Assembly: GCF_004355005.1 (NCBI RefSeq)
Contig: NZ_SMSJ01000019.1
Coordinates: 1-64,000, forward strand
Direction of reading: 5' to 3'
DNA: 64,000 bases
Source of the DNA: Dankookia rubra
Lineage (GTDB): Bacteria > Pseudomonadota > Alphaproteobacteria > Acetobacterales > Acetobacteraceae
Made by a program: the position numbers and the translations under genes. Positions 1-8,207 of the stretch are shown in pieces (the first letter of the stretch is position 1; each line of letters opens with the position of its first letter). The notes under the pieces were generated by a model. That model searched no databases. It saw only the letters and a list, made by a program, of their open reading frames with translations, and was not told the origin of the DNA.

Positions 1-117
1 GATCTCCAATGCCAGCTCTCCCCCAAGCATCCGGGCCCCCATCGCGGTGACAGGGCACCCTAGAACCTGGGTCAGATTTCAACCGGCGACCGGGTCAGTT
101 TCACTCCGGCGGCTACA
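1..117. mobile_element. Right end of an IS21-family-like insertion sequence (partial)
   Basis: Two tandem copies of a 20-bp motif occur at 69-88 (GGGTCAGATTTCAACCGGCG) and 92-111 (GGGTCAGTTTCACTCCGGCG). Read from the other strand, the boundary begins TGTAGCCGCCGG at 117. Several GGGTCAG-type terminal repeats and a TG...CA boundary are typical of IS21-family ends. The element enters the 3' part of the DUF3987 gene: the reading frame passes into it and stops at once at 113-115. The transposase genes lie outside the window, so the family call rests on the end structure alone. Confidence 0.6.
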
Positions 118-2110
118 CCTTGAGCCGACTGGAGGTGCCGGGCAGTGCGGCCATGGCACGGACGAGGCCTTCCATCTCCTCCCGGTGACGATGCGCCGCC
201 TCGGCCAGCACCAGTGCCCGGCGCCGTGCAGCGGGCCCAGTGTCCTGCACCTGCTGCGGCTGCAACGCCACCAGAGAGGCAATCAGCGCCTCGTAGCGGG
301 CGATGGCGGCGCGATCGGGCTGCCGGTCCTGGCCCATGCCTTGTCGGGCCGGGACGCAGTAGAGGAACCGCTGCAGCAGGCCGTCATCCGCGGCGTCCCG
401 GGCAATCCGCTGGATCGGCTCAGGCTGGATGCCGCCCAGCACGCAGGCCGACCAGTTCGGCACGGCGAAGCTGCCGCGGCCCACTCGGTCCACCACATAG
501 CTGCCGCCGTTGTAGAGCCTGAGATAGGCGCCGCGATCGCCGCCACCGCGACCGCCCGACCGATACCGGTCAAAGCCTGCGATCCACTCGCTCATCTCAT
601 CCTGGCGCACCAGCACCCGGCCGGTGGGCACCCGGTGACGCGCTTCCTCGTCGTCGCGCAGCACCTCGGACAGCGCCTCGATCGTCGTGCCCTCGACCAG
701 GTACCGGTCGAGGCGCGGCGGCACGGGCTTGGCCGCGGGATCGCTGCCCGCCTCCTTCCAGGCCGCCATCTGGGCCTTGTGGCGCTGTGCGGCGGCAGCG
801 TGCTGGTCCCGTGCTGCGAGCTCGAGCCGCTCGATGGGGCGGGTACAGGCGGCGATGACAGGGGTCTTGAGGATGGACGGGTCGCCGACGATGGCGCCCC
901 AGATCCGCGCCGCCTCGGTCCAGGTATCGTCATGGCGCTTCGGCTGGATGCGCCAGTCCTCGTGCACCACGCTGGCACAGCTGACCAGGGCGGAGAGCGC
1001 CACTGCGACCGGGTCCACGCCCATCCGCGCCGCGGTGTCGGTCACGAACGGGTACAGCGTGTCGGGCAGGTGCTCGGGGCGAAGTTCCGGCACCCCGGTC
1101 ATCTCGCCGTCTGCTAGGAAGTCGACCGGAGGCAGCCACGCGCCCTCCTCGGCCGTCGGCACGCCCTGGCCGCGGTTGCTGACAGGGCGGCGCCCCGCGT
1201 CGCGCTGGGCAGCCTCCTTGCCGTAGATGTCCTCGAGACAGCGGTCGATATCACCTCGCCGCTCTTGCCACCTTGCGTCGCGCCTCTCCTCCGGCACCTC
1301 GTCAAACATCGCGGTCAGGCGCGCACGCGCCTGCTGGCAGGCAATGCCGTCGCGCGCCCAGCGCCCGAGCAGGCGCACTGAGCTGGTGTGGAAGGCCTCG
1401 CCGGAGGTGATCTCGCGCCGCAGCTGCGCTTCGTCGACGCGCCCATTCTTAAGCACCGGTGCACCGGTGGCCGGTGCCGAGAGGCCCGACTTGCCCCGCC
1501 AGATCACGTCGAGGTCGTCGTGCAGATCGATGGGCGCCCCGTCCACCAGCTCGACCTGGTGAGAGGGGTTCGAGGCCACCGAGCCGAAGTAGTAGCCCTG
1601 TGACAGCGTCCAGCTCTCCGCGCTGAAGATGCCGCCGAACAACCCGTTCAGCCGGCCCATCAGCCCGTCCCGCCGATCCGGCGGCAGCTCCCCCGAAGTG
1701 GGGCAGAGGATGCGCCAGCGCGGCGTGTCCTCGGTGTGGCTGGGCGAGGTGTAGACCAGGGCAAGGATGCCGGCCTTGCTCAGGATCTCCACGGCGTGGC
1801 CGAACGGGACGTTCTCGCCGTCGTAGTCCGCCTCGACGCCGCTGATGGCCAAGACGTTCGCGTCATGCCGCAGGCTCTTCTTGTCGCTCAGCTTGGTGCC
1901 GAAGCTGGCCAGCTTGAGCCAGGGGAGCTGGGCTTTGCTCGCCCGGGAGGTCTGCCTGATCTGCTGGGCCAGGGCGGGTAGGGTCGTGCTGCCCTCCTGC
2001 TTGGTCCTCGCAGCGAAATCCTTGAAGTAAGTGATCGCAAAGGGGCGGCTGAGAGTGTCGGCGACGGACTGCTCGATCCCGACCGGCGCGGCACCAGTCT
2101 GCGCGGTCAT
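113..2110 (-). pseudogene. DUF3987-type plasmid/phage replication protein, 3' end removed by the insertion
   Basis: The frame encodes 664 residues plus a stop. The N-terminal third resembles primase-like replication proteins (a D-x-D pair in ISGVEADYD near residue 95). The rest matches DUF3987, with the conserved segment GRVLVRQDEMSEWIAGFDRY followed by CVLGGIQPEPI, as in helicase/primase-like proteins of mobile elements. The frame ends in SSRLKV with the stop supplied by the adjoining IS21-like end; relatives as I recall them continue for roughly 100 residues. I therefore read it as a truncated replication gene of an integrated element. Its start overlaps the 3' end of the preceding small gene by 4 bases, so the three minus-strand genes look like one transcript. 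Confidence 0.65.
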
Positions 2111-2301
2111 GGCGAGCGCCTCTTGTCAGTCTGCCGCTTGCGCAGCCAGGCGTTCTGCAGCGCCTGCCCCATGGCGGTCAGAGGGTCCGTTGCCTTGAAC
2201 ACCGTCAGGCTTCTCGACGCGTCCTGTGGCTGATGCCAGCAACGGCGGAAGTGCGGGTTCAGCGCCGGATCGGACATCCCAGCGGCAATCGCGGCGTCCA
2301 T
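2107..2301 (-). CDS. Small hypothetical protein of the replication cassette
   Basis: A 64-residue protein, basic at the C-terminus (RKRQTDKRR). It shares ATGA-type start/stop overlaps with both neighbours: its ATG overlaps the stop of the upstream HTH gene, and its stop overlaps the start of the DUF3987 gene. That tight packing is the main reason to accept it as a gene. No domain is recognisable. The central stretch (DPLTAMGQALQNAWLRKR) could form a helix. A role as an accessory replication protein is only a guess from position. Confidence 0.5.
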   Translation of the reverse strand: MDAAIAAGMSDPALNPHFRRCWHQPQDASRSLTVFKATDPLTAMGQALQNAWLRKRQTDKRRSP

Positions 2302-2612
2302 CAGCGGGCACCCCGCAGCTGCGCCGCCTCGTAGGCCTCAACATCCTCCAAGCGATAGATAACCCGACCGCCCAGCTTGAGATGGCTTGGCCCGCGCCGC
2401 GTCTGGCGCCACTTCTCCAGCGTCCGGCAACTGAGACGCCAGCGCTCGGCGAGCTCAGCTTGCGTTAGCCGAGCATGCCTTGAGCGTGGATCCTGAGCTT
2501 CGGTCGCGCATTCATCGCGCCAATTCCAGTCCTGCACAGCAAGCACCCCGTAGCAGTTCGTCGGGATGCATTCGCGCGGAGTGACAGGCCACGATCCACA
2601 GGCACGATCCAA
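2301..2612 (-). CDS. Small helix-turn-helix (excisionase/AlpA-like) DNA-binding protein
   Basis: The C-terminal half carries a winged-helix signature, LTQAELAERWRLSCRTLEKW, then a wing ending KLGGRVIYRLEDVEAYEAAQ. This is the usual layout of HTH_17/excisionase-type proteins next to phage or plasmid replication genes. The first about 45 residues look unstructured and the codon at 2612 is TTG, so the true start may lie further in, at one of the GTG codons before the domain. It probably controls the replication cassette downstream or acts in excision of the island. Confidence 0.6.
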   Translation of the reverse strand: MDRACGSWPVTPRECIPTNCYGVLAVQDWNWRDECATEAQDPRSRHARLTQAELAERWRLSCRTLEKWRQTRRGPSHLKLGGRVIYRLEDVEAYEAAQLRGAR

Positions 2613-2620
2613 TCACCCAA

Positions 2621-3421
2621 TCATGGCATCGTGGCTTTGGATCGTGGTCTTAGCGACCGGTACTCACTCCGCAGCACGTTTTCGATTGTGGAGGCCTTGG
2701 GCACGTGATGCGACGGCACCTTCGTGGCGATCCACGCCTCCAATTCCGCTGCCTCCGCAGCAAGGGTTTCGCGCGTCAGCGCGCACTCGGCACGGTGCAG
2801 CATCTTGCGGCGGACGATGGGCATCAACGAGATCTTGCCGGGCTCGACCAGCTTTGAGTCAGGATGCTCGACCACCCGCCGGGCATGATCCTCCAGAAGC
2901 AGGAGAACCTCCTCGTCGGTCAGGCTGCGAATGTTATCTTGGGTAACTGTGACAAGCGAGGATGGCGCTTGATGAGCGCAGGTCACGCCCATAGGCGTGA
3001 CCGCATGTGCTTCGACATTGTGAAAGATCACGTCGTCTACGCACAACATGTCATTTCGAAAATCAAAGATACAATCTGCAGCCCATGCGCCGGGAATGAC
3101 ACTTCGTTCGGACATGCGCGTAGGTTTGGTTTGTATTCCGCACAATATGATTTCACCGTTGATTATCCGCTTCCGGAAGTCCTTCTCGAGATCAAGTCTC
3201 CATTCTCGATATGTATGGGCGTAGGCCTCTTCCAAATCTGGTTCTGTGATATCAGAAGTTCTCGTACTGAGTTCTTGCGAAAATATTATTTCATATTTCC
3301 TCAACATTTCGGAGGGTTGCAAGCGCTCCCACAGTTTAACGCGATGAACATAGACACGATCACAGTACTCTACTACCGCGCTCTTGAGAGATATTCCGGA
3401 CATTGCAACATTAACATTCAT
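2621..3421 (-). CDS. Hypothetical protein in AT-rich DNA
   Basis: A 266-residue acidic/basic mixed protein with an ATG start and no signal peptide or membrane segment. I recognise no family. The C-terminal part (about residues 160-260) looks helical, with ARRVVEHPDSKL and ETLAAEAAELEAW. The 5' half of the gene (about 2950-3420) is clearly poorer in GC than the neighbouring genes, pointing to a separate transfer. It is transcribed away from the recombinase cassette, so 3422-3522 should hold divergent promoters. Confidence 0.5.
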   Translation of the reverse strand: MNVNVAMSGISLKSAVVEYCDRVYVHRVKLWERLQPSEMLRKYEIIFSQELSTRTSDITEPDLEEAYAHTYREWRLDLEKDFRKRIINGEIILCGIQTKPTRMSERSVIPGAWAADCIFDFRNDMLCVDDVIFHNVEAHAVTPMGVTCAHQAPSSLVTVTQDNIRSLTDEEVLLLLEDHARRVVEHPDSKLVEPGKISLMPIVRRKMLHRAECALTRETLAAEAAELEAWIATKVPSHHVPKASTIENVLRSEYRSLRPRSKATMP

Positions 3422-3522
3422 TTGTTGATCTCACAAAATCGTGTGGTATCCCTTCATAATCCAAACAAACCTGACCAGCAGCCAGAAATTCCCGCTTCCA
3501 TGGCGGCTGGGGTGTTTGTCTG

Positions 3523-3732
3523 ATGCGGAACAGCCGCGACCTCCGCCACCTTCCGCCCCACCTTTGCGAGGTCTGCACCATCCTGGCCGCGGGTCTGGTG
3601 CGGCTTCGTAGCCGCACTGCCGAGGACTTCGCCCGCGACGCCGCCCAGGTCGCGGGTGACGGAGAAAGTTCGCTACACTTCACCGCCCGACAGAGCGTGC
3701 ATGCGGACCCCTTGGAGAGGGCCTTCGCATGA
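3523..3732 (+). CDS. Small hypothetical protein heading the DUF2924/recombinase cassette
   Basis: A 69-residue protein (begins MRNSRDLRHLPPHLCEVC) whose stop overlaps the ATG of the DUF2924 gene (ATGA at 3729-3732). Small genes of this kind commonly precede DUF2924 and a serine recombinase in alphaproteobacteria. One Cys-x-x-Cys is absent; only two separated cysteines are seen near residue 15. Function unknown. Translational coupling suggests it is made with the recombinase. Confidence 0.55.
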   Translation: MRNSRDLRHLPPHLCEVCTILAAGLVRLRSRTAEDFARDAAQVAGDGESSLHFTARQSVHADPLERAFA

Positions 3733-4232
3733 CCCGACGTCGACCAGTAAGCGCGCCGGCACCAACCACGCCGGTCATCCCCGGCATCCCGCCGGCACAG
3801 GTGCTATCGCGCCTAGCCGCGCTCCAGACCGCGCCGATCGCCGACCTGAAGCAGCAGTGGCGTGAGTTGTTCGGCAAGGAGCCGCCGCCGTTCAACAAGG
3901 CTTATATCCAAAGCCGGCTGGCCTACCGCATCCAGGAACTCGCCTATGGCGGGCTGAAGCCGGAGACGCGGGCCAGGCTGGAGGCACTTGGCGAGCAGCT
4001 GGACGGCGGCAACGTCGTCCTCCGCCGCATTCGGGCCGATAGCCGCCCACTGCCCGGGACGCGCCTGATCCGCGAATACGACGGCGTCCAGCACGTCGTC
4101 ACGGTCCGGGCCGACGACTTCGAGTTCGAGGGCCGGCCCTATCGGTCGCTGTCCGCCGTCGCCCGGCACATCACCGGCACGCGTTGGAATGGCTGGACCT
4201 TCTTTGGTCTGAAGGGGAGGGTCGAGGCATGA
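3729..4232 (+). CDS. DUF2924 domain-containing protein
   Basis: A 167-residue protein with the DUF2924 pattern: a helical N-terminal part (LKQQWRELFGKEPPPFNKAY near residues 40-60), the segment LAYRIQELAYGGLKPETRARL, and a C-terminal beta-rich part (GTRLIREYDGVQHVVTVRAD...GRPYRSLSAVARHITGTRWN) ending near WTFFGL. DUF2924 proteins are found almost always beside large serine recombinases in prophages and islands. They may be DNA-binding partners, but their role is not established. Its stop overlaps the recombinase start (4229-4232). Confidence 0.85.
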   Translation: MTRRRPVSAPAPTTPVIPGIPPAQVLSRLAALQTAPIADLKQQWRELFGKEPPPFNKAYIQSRLAYRIQELAYGGLKPETRARLEALGEQLDGGNVVLRRIRADSRPLPGTRLIREYDGVQHVVTVRADDFEFEGRPYRSLSAVARHITGTRWNGWTFFGLKGRVEA

Positions 4233-5581
4233 GTCGCCGCAAAGTGCCGGAGCAGGTGATGCCGGCGACCGTGAAGAAGCTCCGCTGCGCGGTCTACACG
4301 CGCAAGAGCACCGACGAGGGGTTGGAGAAGGAGTTCAACACCTTGGACGCCCAGCGCGACGCCTGCGAGGCCTACGTGGCTAGTCAGCGCGCCGAGGGCT
4401 GGCTCCTGGTCCGGGACCGCTACGACGATGGCGGCTTCTCCGGCGGCACCCTGGAGCGGCCGGCGCTGCGACGCCTGCTGGAGGACATCGAGCAGGGCCG
4501 GATCGACATCATCGTGGTCTACAAGATCGATCGCCTGTCTCGGTCGCTGATGGACTTCGCCAAGCTGGTCGAAACCATGGAGGCGCACGGGGTCACCTTC
4601 GTCTCGGTCACGCAGAGCTTCAACACGACGACCAGCATGGGCCGGCTGACGCTCAACATCCTGCTCAGCTTTGCCCAGTTCGAGCGAGAGGTAATCGGCG
4701 AGCGGATCCGGGACAAGTTCGCCGCCTCCCGCGCCCGCGGCATGTGGATGGGCGGCAAGGTGCCGCTCGGCTACGACGTTGCGAACCGCAAGCTGGTGCC
4801 GAACGAGGCCGAGGCAGCGCGGGTCCGGCGCGTGTTCGAGCTGTTCGTCGAGACAGGGTCCGGCACAGAGACCGCCAGGCGGCTCCAGGCCGAGGGCGTG
4901 GCCAGCAAGTCGGGCCGGCCGCTGGACAAGGGCGATGTCTATAAGATCCTGAACCTGCGGACCTACGTCGGCGAGGTGGAGCATAAGGGGCAGGTCTATC
5001 CCGGCGAGCACCAAGCCAGCGTGTCCCGGGAGCTATGGGACCGGGTGCAGGCCGTCATGCAGGTCAGCCCGCGCGCCAGGGCTGCACAGAACCGGCAGCA
5101 CGCGCCGGCGCTGCTGAAGGGGCTGATCTTCGGCGAGGACGGGCGGGCGCTGTCGCCGACGCACTGCCGCAAGAACGGCCGGCTCTACCGGTACTACGTC
5201 GCCCAACGGGTGCTGAAGGGCGACGCGGCCGGGGAGGAAGGCATCGTACGGCGCGTGTCGGCCGCCGAGATCGAGGCCGCGGTGATCGGGCAGGTCCGTG
5301 CGCTGCTGCGCCAGCCCGAGGTGGTGGTCGGCACCTGGCTCATGGCGCGGGCCGAGTCGCCGGACATAACCGAACGCGAGACACGGGAGGCTCTCGGGCG
5401 GTTGGAACCTCTCTGGGACGAGCTGTTCCCCGCGGAGCAGGCGCGAATCGTGCGGGCGCTGGTGGAGCGGGTGGTGGTCGGGCCAGCCGGAGCCGACATC
5501 CGCCTCCGGCTGGAGGGACTGGCCGGCCTCGTCCGTGACCTCACCGCCATCGCTCCCGGGACACTGATGGCGGCGGCATGA
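4229..5581 (+). CDS. Large serine recombinase (resolvase/invertase superfamily integrase)
   Basis: A 450-residue site-specific recombinase. The N-terminal resolvase domain has the nucleophile Ser27 in CAVYTRKSTDEG, the QRDAC region, and the arginine motif VVYKIDRLSRSLMDFAKLVE, followed by FAQFEREVIGERIRDK. The middle part is a Recombinase domain (about 175-280) and the end is a coiled/helical region. The usual zinc-ribbon cysteines are not evident. The ATG at 4229, overlapping the DUF2924 stop, is preferred to an upstream in-frame start at 4184. It is the best candidate for the integrase of this part of the island. Its last 100 codons are duplicated at 7247-7582. Confidence 0.9.
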   Translation: MSRRKVPEQVMPATVKKLRCAVYTRKSTDEGLEKEFNTLDAQRDACEAYVASQRAEGWLLVRDRYDDGGFSGGTLERPALRRLLEDIEQGRIDIIVVYKIDRLSRSLMDFAKLVETMEAHGVTFVSVTQSFNTTTSMGRLTLNILLSFAQFEREVIGERIRDKFAASRARGMWMGGKVPLGYDVANRKLVPNEAEAARVRRVFELFVETGSGTETARRLQAEGVASKSGRPLDKGDVYKILNLRTYVGEVEHKGQVYPGEHQASVSRELWDRVQAVMQVSPRARAAQNRQHAPALLKGLIFGEDGRALSPTHCRKNGRLYRYYVAQRVLKGDAAGEEGIVRRVSAAEIEAAVIGQVRALLRQPEVVVGTWLMARAESPDITERETREALGRLEPLWDELFPAEQARIVRALVERVVVGPAGADIRLRLEGLAGLVRDLTAIAPGTLMAAA

Positions 5582-5997
5582 CCGTGGCGACCAGCATCAC
5601 GGTCCGGGTGCCGCTGACCATCCGGCGGCGGCCAGGCCGGAAGACGGTGGTAACGCCGGAGGAGGACGGCGGTGGAGTGGCCCTGCCGACGCGCGCCGAC
5701 CCGGCGCTAGTGAAGGCACTGGCCCGAGCGTTCCGGTACCAGAAGCTGCTGTATGAGGGTCGGTATGGCTCAATCAGCGAGATGGCCAAGGCGGAGCGGA
5801 TCGAGCGGGGGTATCTCGGCACGCTGCTGCGGCTGACCCTGTTGGCGCCGGGCATGGTGGAGGCGATCCTCGACGGGCGGCAGGCAGAGGGGATGATTCT
5901 GCCGCGGCTGCTGGAACCATTGCCGCTGACGTGGGCGGAGCAGGTCAGGTCGCATAATCCCTCGGTCCGGGCGGCCTCTCCACCATCACTGCGGTGA
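5578..5997 (+). CDS. HTH accessory protein of the serine recombinase
   Basis: A 139-residue protein starting at an ATGA overlap with the recombinase. It has a beta-rich N-terminus (ITVRVPLTIRRRPGRKTVV) and then a ParB/KorB-like helix-turn-helix: YGSISEMAKAERIERGYLG...LLRLTLLAPGMVEAILDGR (about residues 60-105). Proteins of this type sit directly after such recombinases. A recombination-directionality or DNA-bridging role is plausible but inferred. Two paralogues follow: an intact one at 7579 and a broken one near 10191. Confidence 0.75.
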   Translation: MTVATSITVRVPLTIRRRPGRKTVVTPEEDGGGVALPTRADPALVKALARAFRYQKLLYEGRYGSISEMAKAERIERGYLGTLLRLTLLAPGMVEAILDGRQAEGMILPRLLEPLPLTWAEQVRSHNPSVRAASPPSLR

Positions 5998-6056
5998 CGC
6001 ACGGCCACCTTCCCTGTTACGCTCGATTCCGACGCGAACCGAGGCACCGCGACTGC

Positions 6057-7148
6057 ATGCCGATCTATGAAGCGAGGCCGGAGGGCATCGAGCCCGTCGC
6101 GGTCACTACATTCGAGGCAGAAGGGTGGAGGGAGCGAAGCGATATCCAGCGTCTGCTGAAGGACCGCATCGCGGTTCTCGAAGAAGGCATGCTGGTGCTT
6201 ACCGACGAGTTCAGCGGCTGGGCTGACAGCGCCCGACGCATCGACCTGCTGTGCCTCGATGCGCGGGCCAATCTCGTCGTCGTGGAGCTGAAACGCGGTG
6301 AGGACAGCGGCCATATGGAACTGCAGGCGCTTCGCTATGCCGCCATGGTTTCGGCTATGACATTCGATCAGGCGGCTGAGACACTTGCCCGCTACCGGAA
6401 TAAGGCCGCCCCGGACCTGGAGGCAGCCCGTGCCGAGATCCTCACCCATCTCCGGTGGACAGCGCCGGACGAGGGGACCTTCGCCGGCGAAGCTCGCGTC
6501 ATCCTCGCGTCAGCGGATTTCGGCAGGGAGCTGACCACGACGGTCCTCTGGCTACGCGAGTACGGGTTGGACATTCGCTGTGTCCGCCTACGCCCGCACC
6601 GGATGACCGACGGCCGGCTCTTGCTGGACGTACAGCAGCTAATTCCCCTGCCGGAGGCGGCGGAGTTCCAGGTGCGGTTGGAGGAGAAGAAGGCGGCGGA
6701 GCGCAAGGAGCGTGGCGAACGCGCAACGCTGGCCGGGGCCTTCCTCGCGCAGTTGGCGGAACGCGCTGCGCAGCGAACGGAGCTACACCGTGGACGGGTG
6801 CCGGACGCGGGCCTCGGAGTACTGTTCAGTCCTGTCGGCAAGGCCGGCTTCACCATAAACTACGTCGTGGCGAGAGACTCGTCCCGCGTTGAACTTTTGG
6901 TCCAGCGGGACGACGGCCGACGCCAGCTGCTCCGCCTCAAGGAGGGCCGCGAAGAGATTGAAGTCGCCTTCGGCGGGCCGCTGGTCTGGCAGGAGAAGGA
7001 GGGCGTCAAGCAATGCCGAGTCTACCACCCGGTCGCAGGTGGGTACCGTTCGCCAGAACCTGAGTGGCAGCGCATCCAAGACGAGATGATCGACGCGATG
7101 ATTCGGCTCGATCACGCGCTCCGGACACGGGTCCAGGCGCTAGCGTGA
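6057..7148 (+). CDS. PD-(D/E)XK nuclease-like protein with DUF4268-type C-terminus
   Basis: A 363-residue protein. Residues 55-100 carry a PD-(D/E)XK core: ARRIDLLCLDARANLVVVEL with Asp63, Glu77 and Lys79 of an E-x-K, then the Q-x-x-x-Y helix LQALRYAAMV. This resembles the NucS/DUF91-like fold. The C-terminal about 100 residues (HRGRVPDAGLGV... to the end) look like DUF4268, often linked to restriction-like nucleases. The ATG at 6057 is preferred to the longer frame from 5994 because similarity begins there (MPIYEARPEGIEPV). A remnant of a second copy lies at 10558. A defence role is likely but unproven. Confidence 0.75.
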   Translation: MPIYEARPEGIEPVAVTTFEAEGWRERSDIQRLLKDRIAVLEEGMLVLTDEFSGWADSARRIDLLCLDARANLVVVELKRGEDSGHMELQALRYAAMVSAMTFDQAAETLARYRNKAAPDLEAARAEILTHLRWTAPDEGTFAGEARVILASADFGRELTTTVLWLREYGLDIRCVRLRPHRMTDGRLLLDVQQLIPLPEAAEFQVRLEEKKAAERKERGERATLAGAFLAQLAERAAQRTELHRGRVPDAGLGVLFSPVGKAGFTINYVVARDSSRVELLVQRDDGRRQLLRLKEGREEIEVAFGGPLVWQEKEGVKQCRVYHPVAGGYRSPEPEWQRIQDEMIDAMIRLDHALRTRVQALA

Positions 7149-7246
7149 AAAAGGAAGCGCTGCATGATCTAGTCTCAAAGGCGATCGAGTTTGAACCAGG
7201 GCAATGGACTCAAGCTGCTGAATAATCAGCAGCTGACGTCCGCACG

Positions 7247-7582
7247 GTACGCCGGGCGTCAGCCGTCGAGATCGAGGCCGCGGTGGTGGATCAGGTGCGG
7301 GCGCTGCTGCGGCAGCCGGAGATCGTGGTTGGCACATGGCGGGCGGCGCGCAGGGAGGCGCCGGACCTGACAGAGGGCGAGACGCAGGATGCGCTGCATC
7401 GCCTTGACCCGCTATGGGAGCACCTCTTCCCGGCAGAGCAGGCGCGGATCGTGCGGTCGCTGGTCGAGCGGGTGGTGGTAGGGCCGGCCGGGGCTGACAT
7501 CCGGCTCCGGGTGGAGGGACTGGCCGGCTTGGTCCGTGACCTCACCGCCATCGCGCCCGAGGCGCTGAAGGTGGCGGCATGA
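7247..7582 (+). pseudogene. C-terminal remnant of a second serine recombinase
   Basis: About 110 codons closely match the end of the recombinase at 4229-5581 (shared segments EIEAAV, QVRALLRQPE, FPAEQARIVR, LVERVVVGPAGADIRLR and LAGLVRDLTAIAP). Homology begins abruptly near 7247; the preceding bases (7149-7246) are unrelated. The catalytic domain is absent, so this is a scar of a duplicated or recombined cassette. It still overlaps the next gene by ATGA, as in the complete copy. Confidence 0.8.
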
Positions 7583-8004
7583 GCTTGGCGACGCATGTGA
7601 CGGTGCGGGTGCCGCTGACCATCCGGCGGCGGCCGGGGCGGAAGACGGTGGTCACGCCGGTCCGGGCCGGCGGCGAGGTGGCCCTCCCGACGCGGGCCGA
7701 CCCAGCGCTGGTGAAGGCGGTGGCCCGCGCGTTCCGGTACCAGCGGCTGCTCGAGGAGGGACGCTACGCGTCTATCAGCGAGATGGCGGCAGCGGAGCGA
7801 ATCGAGCGGGGATATCTGGGTAGCCTGCTGCGGCTGACATTGCTCGCGCCGAACATCGTGGAGGCGATCCTCGATGGGCGGCAGCCGGACGGCGTCACCT
7901 TGCCGCGGCTGATGGAGCCGTTTCCAATTCTCTGGGCCGAGCAGCCTGCTGTGCGGCCGGCGGCCACAGGAACCAGCGATGAACCCAATCACCGCGATAT
8001 GTAA
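7579..8004 (+). CDS. HTH accessory protein, second copy
   Basis: A 141-residue paralogue of the protein at 5578-5997, differing mainly at the C-terminus. It keeps the basic beta-rich N-terminus and the helix-turn-helix (YASISEMAAAERIERGYLG, then LLRLTLLAPNIVEAILDGR). Its partner recombinase survives only as a fragment, so it may be relict even though its frame is open. The stretch 8005-8207 after it has no recognisable gene. Confidence 0.7.
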   Translation: MSLATHVTVRVPLTIRRRPGRKTVVTPVRAGGEVALPTRADPALVKAVARAFRYQRLLEEGRYASISEMAAAERIERGYLGSLLRLTLLAPNIVEAILDGRQPDGVTLPRLMEPFPILWAEQPAVRPAATGTSDEPNHRDM

Positions 8005-8207
8005 CGAGTTGAGCGGTGCGCATTGGCGCAGTCGCGGCTGCACCATCAGGTTAGGGGTGCCGCCCTCGCACTGCTCCATTACCCGGATGCTCTTTGCGAC
8101 GATCGCGACGCGCCAAGTCACCAGTGCCGTCGATCTCATCCTCAACACCCGTTCGACTTCTGTCCAGCAGTTGATATGGTGAGCGTGCTAACTCAGAACG
8201 GGAATCC

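Noticed and set aside
47-1117. Long plus-strand open frame of 356 codons opposite the DUF3987 gene
   Set aside because: GC-rich antisense shadow; the minus-strand frame has recognisable domain motifs and a matching overlap with the next gene.
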